Shown here: positions 59,925 through 64,000 of the stretch, piece after piece
Layout of the letters: each line of letters begins with the position of its first letter
Numbering within the stretch: the first letter of the stretch is position 1
Source: Paraburkholderia aromaticivorans
GTDB taxonomy: Bacteria > Pseudomonadota > Gammaproteobacteria > Burkholderiales > Burkholderiaceae
Length of the DNA stretch: 64,000 bases
Assembly (NCBI RefSeq): GCF_012689525.1
Contig: NZ_CP051515.1
Location: 2,790,001 to 2,854,000, forward strand
Reading direction: 5' to 3'
Translations under genes and position numbers: made by a program
The notes under the pieces: generated by a model
What the model saw: the letters and a program-made list of their open reading frames with translations, nothing else
The model's database searches: none
Told to the model about the DNA's origin: nothing

Positions 59925-61622
59925 TCAATCAGTTTCAGTGAGGGAATGGGCGGCGTTCGCGAGAACCACGCCCGCTGCGGCCCGGCCCGCCTGGCGGCCG
60001 GACCAGATACAGTCCGCGAGCGAAAGGCCGCTCACGTAATGATTCGATGCGAGTCCGCACGCGGCGCGGCCCGCAGCGAACAAACCTTCGATCGGCTCGC
60101 CTTGCGCGGACAACACCGCGTTGGTCGCCTCGTCGACCCGCAGTCCACCGAGCGTGATCGACGGACACGGGAAAACGCGGCTGTTGGCCGAAATATTGAT
60201 TGCGTAATAAGGTCCGTGCGCGAGCGGTTGCAGCATCGCGGCGGATTTGCCGAATTCGCTGTCATTGCCGTTCATTGCGGCAGTGTTGTAGCGGACCACG
60301 GTTCGCGTGAGCGCCGCCGGATCGCAGCCGATGCGCGTGGCCAACTCCGCCAGCGAGTTACCGCGCTTGCGGCCCGCGAGCATCAGCAGCAGCGCGGGCA
60401 CGCTTTGAAATGCCCAAAGCTTGCCGCGCACGCACTCGTTGAGCGCCTGCTTGACGAGGCGCGCGTCGAGAATCAGCCACGCACGCCCTTCGCGGGTTTC
60501 GCACATCGCGTGGCCGAGCGCAGCGCCGTACACTTCCTCGTTGCAGAAGCGCTCGCCGTGACGATCCACGACACAGCCTTGCGCCCAGGCATAGGGCGGA
60601 TTGATGAAGCGCCACGCGGACACGCGTTCGAGCCGCGCGGCCACCCCGCCCGCCGACACGCCGAGCCGGATGCCGGCGCCATCGCAGCCGGTGGTGCCGA
60701 GCCGCCAGTTCGGCAGATAGCGCGGCGCATGCTGCGCCAGCATCGACCGATTGAAGATGAAGCCGCCAGTGCTCAGCACGACCGCCTCGGCTTGGATCGT
60801 GATGAGGCGGCTCTCGCGCATTTCGATGCGATGCAGCGCGGCGCGCAAGCGGTCCGCCCAAGCAGGCATGCCGTTATGCAGACGTTCGGCCCAACGCGCT
60901 AGCCGCCGATGCGCACGCTGGGCGCGGCCCGGCGCCACTTGCCAGACCTGCGCGCCGATCACGCGCCCGCGGCGATCGGTGACGAGCCGCCGTACGCTCG
61001 CGTGGCACAAGGTGTCGATAAAGGGCTGCGCTTCGACGGCACGGCGCAGCGTGTCGTACAGTACGCGCCCCGACATCCCGTCGCCAACCACTCGATGCCC
61101 GCGCGGCGCAGGCGCATGTTTGCGCACGGCATCGCCCACGGCCTCGTTGCCGGAGTAGTACAGGTAATAACGATTCTGCGGATACGAAGTCTTGCGCGGC
61201 GGCACCGACGCGGCGAAACGCACGCCGAGCCGTTCGAGCCAGCGCAGCATATCGACGCTGCCTGAGCAAAAGCGCGCGAGTGTCGCGGCGGACACCGCGT
61301 CGCCGACCTCCTGCTGCAAGTACGCGAACATCGCTTCGGGTGTGTCGCTGTAGCCGGCTTCATTTTGATAGCGCGTGCCGCCGCCCGCGTACACCACGCC
61401 GCCGCTTTTCGCGCTCGCGCCGCCGCCTTCGAAGCGCTCGACGATACGCACCTTCGCGCCCGCCGACGCCGCTTCCAGCGCGGCGCACGCGCCCGCCGCG
61501 CCGAAGCCCGCGACCAGCACGTCGCAGACATCATCCCAGCGCATGCGCGCGGGATCGTCGACGACGAGCGGCGCGTCGACCGGTGTCGCGAAGTCCTGCC
61601 GTGCGAACGATGAGTCGTGCAT
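59925..61622 (-). CDS. FAD-binding protein, 3-ketosteroid delta4(5alpha)-dehydrogenase-like
   Basis: A 565-residue flavoprotein of the fumarate reductase/KstD superfamily. The dinucleotide motif DVLVAGFGAAGACAALEAAS is near residue 33, then GGASAKSGGVVYAGGG. The FAD-binding end GLFAAGRAACGLASNHYVSG, followed by LSLADCIWSGRQAG, is conserved. It differs from KstD (62155-63915) at the C-terminus, where KstD has YPGAGSTLGPAM. That fits a delta4(5alpha)-dehydrogenase, which desaturates 5alpha-3-ketosteroids, but a different ring desaturation is possible. The ATG at 61622 has only a weak ribosome-binding site. Confidence 0.78.
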   Translation of the reverse strand: MHDSSFARQDFATPVDAPLVVDDPARMRWDDVCDVLVAGFGAAGACAALEAASAGAKVRIVERFEGGGASAKSGGVVYAGGGTRYQNEAGYSDTPEAMFAYLQQEVGDAVSAATLARFCSGSVDMLRWLERLGVRFAASVPPRKTSYPQNRYYLYYSGNEAVGDAVRKHAPAPRGHRVVGDGMSGRVLYDTLRRAVEAQPFIDTLCHASVRRLVTDRRGRVIGAQVWQVAPGRAQRAHRRLARWAERLHNGMPAWADRLRAALHRIEMRESRLITIQAEAVVLSTGGFIFNRSMLAQHAPRYLPNWRLGTTGCDGAGIRLGVSAGGVAARLERVSAWRFINPPYAWAQGCVVDRHGERFCNEEVYGAALGHAMCETREGRAWLILDARLVKQALNECVRGKLWAFQSVPALLLMLAGRKRGNSLAELATRIGCDPAALTRTVVRYNTAAMNGNDSEFGKSAAMLQPLAHGPYYAINISANSRVFPCPSITLGGLRVDEATNAVLSAQGEPIEGLFAAGRAACGLASNHYVSGLSLADCIWSGRQAGRAAAGVVLANAAHSLTETD

Positions 61623-61639
61623 GTCGCGGCGCGCCTCGC

Positions 61640-62158
61640 TCAAGCCGTCACGCAGCGCGCGGGCGCCGTGGCGGTCGTATAGACGCCGTCCACGTACACG
61701 AGTGGATCGACCTCGCCACTGATCAGCACCTGTTCGACGCGGCCGATAAAGACCGCGTGCGTGCCATAGTCGAAGCGGCCGTCCTGTGTGCAGATCAGAC
61801 TGGTCTGCGCATCGAGCAGAAACGGCACGCCTTGCGCCGAGCTTTGCCAGTCGCCGGTCGTGAAGCGCTCTTCGCCCTTCAGCCGCCCGCTGCAATCGAT
61901 CGCGATGTGCTGATGCTGCGCCGACAGCACGTTCACGCAGAACGGCACGCCCTGATCGAGCGGCGGAAAAATCGACGAATTGCGGTTGATGCAGATCAGC
62001 AGCGAAGGCGGCTCGGTCGACAGCGAATCGACCGCGGTGGCCGACATCGAATAGCGCCGCTCGTCGTCGCTGCAGCTGATGACGGCGACCGAGCGCGCGA
62101 GACGCCGCATCGCCAGCAACATGTCCGCGCGCAGCGGGTGAGAGTTGAGATCGGTCAT
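61640..62158 (-). CDS. hsaB: Flavin reductase HsaB/TesA1
   Basis: A 172-residue flavin reductase-like protein. Segments are LARSVAVISCSDDERRYSMS, ATAVDSLSTEPPSLLICINR, VPFCVNVLSAQHQHIA and THAVFIGRVEQVLI. It supplies reduced flavin to HsaA, the monooxygenase that hydroxylates 3-HSA to the catechol cleaved by HsaC. Its ATG overlaps the kstD stop codon (ATGA), so it is coupled to kstD. HsaA itself is not found elsewhere in the window; the truncated gene at the right edge is a candidate. Confidence 0.88.
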   Translation of the reverse strand: MTDLNSHPLRADMLLAMRRLARSVAVISCSDDERRYSMSATAVDSLSTEPPSLLICINRNSSIFPPLDQGVPFCVNVLSAQHQHIAIDCSGRLKGEERFTTGDWQSSAQGVPFLLDAQTSLICTQDGRFDYGTHAVFIGRVEQVLISGEVDPLVYVDGVYTTATAPARCVTA

Positions 62159-63915
62159 GGTGTGACTCCGCGAAGTTCGCTGGTTGAAGCACGGGCGCTG
62201 TCCGATGCAACGGACTCGACGTCGGCGAGATGATTGGCGGCGATGTAGCCGAAGGTCATCGCCGGTCCAAGTGTCGAGCCCGCACCCGGATAGCTCGCGC
62301 CCATCATCGAGGCGCCGGTGTTGCCGATCGCGTAAAGGCCGGCAATCGGCGAGCCGTCCTCGCGCAGCACGCGGGCCGAGGCATCCGTCAACAGTCCGCC
62401 CTTTGTGCCGATGTCGCCCGCATCGATCCGCACCGCGTAGAACGGGCCGGTGTCGAGCGGCGCGAGACACGGGTTCGGTTTGACGCTCGGGTCGCCGTAG
62501 TAGGTGTCGAACGCGTTGCCGCCTTTGCCGAATTCTTCATCCACGCCGCTCGCGGCATAGCGATTCATCTTCGCTACCGTGTCGCGCAGGCCTTGTTTAT
62601 CCACGCCGATTTGCGCGGCCAATGCATCCAGTGACTCGGCCTTGTAAAGCAACGGACGGAACGGTGCGGGAATGCGCGAGTCGGGCATCATCGCGCCTGG
62701 CATGATCGGCCCGCAGGGATATTTGTGGCGGAACTTCGCGTCGAACACCATCCACGCCGGCACGCTGGCGCCTGTTTGTGCGTGGTCGCGGTACATCGCC
62801 GGGACGAACTCCGAATACGGCGCCGCTTCGTTGACGAAACGCTTGCCGAGTCCGTTGACGACCACGCATCCAGGCAGATTGCGCTCGACGAACAACGCCC
62901 GCTGCTTTTCCTCATGATCGACGTGCACGGTCGGCGCGCCCCACACGTGCTCCATCAACGCGACGCGTGCGCCGAGTTGCATGCCGGCGGCGATCGCGTC
63001 GCCCGTGTTGTGCGGTGGCGTGGCGCTCCATTGCGCTTGCGTCGGACGCGGCAGAAAGCGCTCACGCATCGCCTGATTCCGTTCGAAGCCACCCGCCGCA
63101 AGAATCACGCCGCGTTTAGCCAGCACGCGCACGCGTTGGCCGCCGTACTCGACCACCACGCCCGTCACGCGGCCGTCGGTTTCGAGCAGTTCACGCATGG
63201 GCGAGTTCAGCCACAGCGGCACGTTGCGATCGAGCAAGGCGCGGCGCAAACCGCCCGCGAGCGCATTGCCGAGCGTAAGCCGCCGATCACGCCGCGAGTG
63301 AAAACGCGCACGCCAATCGAACCAGTAGCGGCCGAACTGCTTCAACGCGAGGCCGATATAACCGGGCGCTTTCGACAGCAACACATGCGCCTCTTTCGAT
63401 GTCACCGCCACGCGGCCGCCAATCAGCGTACCCGGCGACGGCAAACGCAACCGCGCGAATTCGGCGCCGAGCGACGCGCCATCCACCGGCAACGGATCGA
63501 GCGCGCGATAGCCCGGCATCGAGCCCGGCAGATGCTGAAAGTAGTCCGCGTATTTCGGCAGCGATTCGTAACGCACCGGCGTATTCGCTTCGACATAGCG
63601 CAGCATTTCCGGCGCGACGTCGAGGTAAGCATCCAGTCTGTCCGAAGCGGTCACGCCTTTCGTGCAGGCGTCGAGATAGGTGCGCGCCGCTTCGCGCGTA
63701 TCGGTCGCTCCGAGTTCGGCGATATGGTGATTGCACGGAATCCAGATACCGCCGCCCGACACCGCCGACGTGCCGCCGTACACCTCGCTCTTTTCGATCA
63801 CCACGGCCGACAGACCACGGTCAGCAGCACGGCACGCGGCCAGCATGCCACCCGCGCCGGAGCCGACCACCACCACGTCGAACACATGCGTCTGCTGCGT
63901 TTGCTGTTCGCTCAT
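62155..63915 (-). CDS. kstD: 3-ketosteroid delta1-dehydrogenase
   Basis: A 586-residue FAD enzyme. It has DVVVVGSGAGGMLAACRAAD near residue 13, GGTSAVSGGGIWIPCN, and the C-terminal ASYPGAGSTLGPAMTFGY. Active-site residues correspond to Rhodococcus KstD: Tyr125 (KYADYFQH), and Tyr542 with Gly546 in YPGAG, with a further tyrosine in EAAPYSEF. It introduces the 1,2 double bond into ring A; together with KshA/B this opens ring B. A gene truncated at the right edge lies 11 bases upstream on the same strand. Confidence 0.92.
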   Translation of the reverse strand: MSEQQTQQTHVFDVVVVGSGAGGMLAACRAADRGLSAVVIEKSEVYGGTSAVSGGGIWIPCNHHIAELGATDTREAARTYLDACTKGVTASDRLDAYLDVAPEMLRYVEANTPVRYESLPKYADYFQHLPGSMPGYRALDPLPVDGASLGAEFARLRLPSPGTLIGGRVAVTSKEAHVLLSKAPGYIGLALKQFGRYWFDWRARFHSRRDRRLTLGNALAGGLRRALLDRNVPLWLNSPMRELLETDGRVTGVVVEYGGQRVRVLAKRGVILAAGGFERNQAMRERFLPRPTQAQWSATPPHNTGDAIAAGMQLGARVALMEHVWGAPTVHVDHEEKQRALFVERNLPGCVVVNGLGKRFVNEAAPYSEFVPAMYRDHAQTGASVPAWMVFDAKFRHKYPCGPIMPGAMMPDSRIPAPFRPLLYKAESLDALAAQIGVDKQGLRDTVAKMNRYAASGVDEEFGKGGNAFDTYYGDPSVKPNPCLAPLDTGPFYAVRIDAGDIGTKGGLLTDASARVLREDGSPIAGLYAIGNTGASMMGASYPGAGSTLGPAMTFGYIAANHLADVESVASDSARASTSELRGVTP

Positions 63916-63926
63916 GAGCGCATCCG

Positions 63927-64000
63927 TCAGATGAAGAAGTCGGTGTTCGGGCGTCCCAGCATCACGGCGCCGAGATTCTGACCGAAGCGATCGACGTTAT
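63927..64000 (-). CDS. C-terminal fragment of an upstream gene, possibly hsaA
   Basis: The last 23 codons of a minus-strand gene that continues beyond the window end in GRPNTDFFI and a TGA at 63927-63929, 11 bases before the kstD start. The fragment is too short to identify. As its reductase hsaB is two genes downstream and no hsaA is seen elsewhere here, the oxygenase HsaA is a reasonable guess; it does not obviously match the mycobacterial HsaA C-terminus as I recall it. Confidence 0.45.
   Translation of the reverse strand, partial: NVDRFGQNLGAVMLGRPNTDFFI

Noticed and set aside
1..64000. tRNA, rRNA or integrase-type attachment sites
   Set aside because: I saw no cloverleaf-like gene, rRNA segment or integrase gene; the locus shows no clear genomic-island borders.

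Overview
The window is high-GC proteobacterial DNA that most resembles a Burkholderiaceae chromosome, Paraburkholderia-like. The evidence is an OmpC-type Burkholderia porin, a YadA-type trimeric adhesin with an ESPR signal, the codon usage, and dispersed palindromic repeats. It contains no tRNA, rRNA, CRISPR array or recognisable transposase. Calls rest on reading protein motifs by eye; no database search was run.

Positions 1-13,466 hold an acyl-CoA catabolic island around a divergent promoter. Leftwards run an IclR regulator, an acyl-CoA synthetase, two acyl-CoA dehydrogenases, a crotonase, a branched-chain-type substrate-binding protein and a class III CoA-transferase cut by the left edge. 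Rightwards run a thiolase, an HSD10-like dehydrogenase, a crotonase and LivHMGF transporter genes. The substrate is unknown; an imported carboxylic acid activated to its CoA ester is the natural reading. A porin (13,569), an oxalate/formate-type MFS carrier with a 42-residue companion (15,248-16,790), a trimeric autotransporter (16,898-19,792), an orphan histidine kinase and a DUF3830 protein follow. An AraC regulator and a LuxR-type regulator (22,635-24,730) lead into the next region.

Positions 24,883-64,000 are a steroid-catabolic locus. Ring A/B functions are KstD, a second KstD-like flavoprotein, KshA/KshB, steroid delta-isomerase, hydroxysteroid dehydrogenases, HsaB, HsaC and HsaD. The HsaE/HsaG/HsaF trio converts the released dienoate to pyruvate and propanoyl-CoA. 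Ring C/D (HIP) functions are FadD3, IpdA/B/C/F, EchA20, an IpdE1/IpdE2-like dehydrogenase pair, FadA6 and several further beta-oxidation enzymes. Most minus-strand genes from 63.9 kb to 41.4 kb overlap or nearly touch, suggesting one long translationally coupled operon. DUF1302, DUF1329, a YCF48-like protein and an RND/MMPL protein are interspersed and are candidates for steroid transport.

The most unusual structure lies at 34,758-35,542, between hsaF and a secreted phosphatase. It is a large imperfect inverted repeat of about 240 bp per arm. For about 600-700 bp on both sides, codon third positions are strongly biased: G/T on the left top strand and A/C on the right top strand. The bias is symmetric about the repeat, not about transcription, and fades with distance. 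I read it as a footprint of recurrent strand-specific mutation centred on the repeat. A second unusual element is a compensated hairpin joined to a ribosome-binding site, found once before the hsaD-like gene and twice in tandem before the YCF48-like gene.
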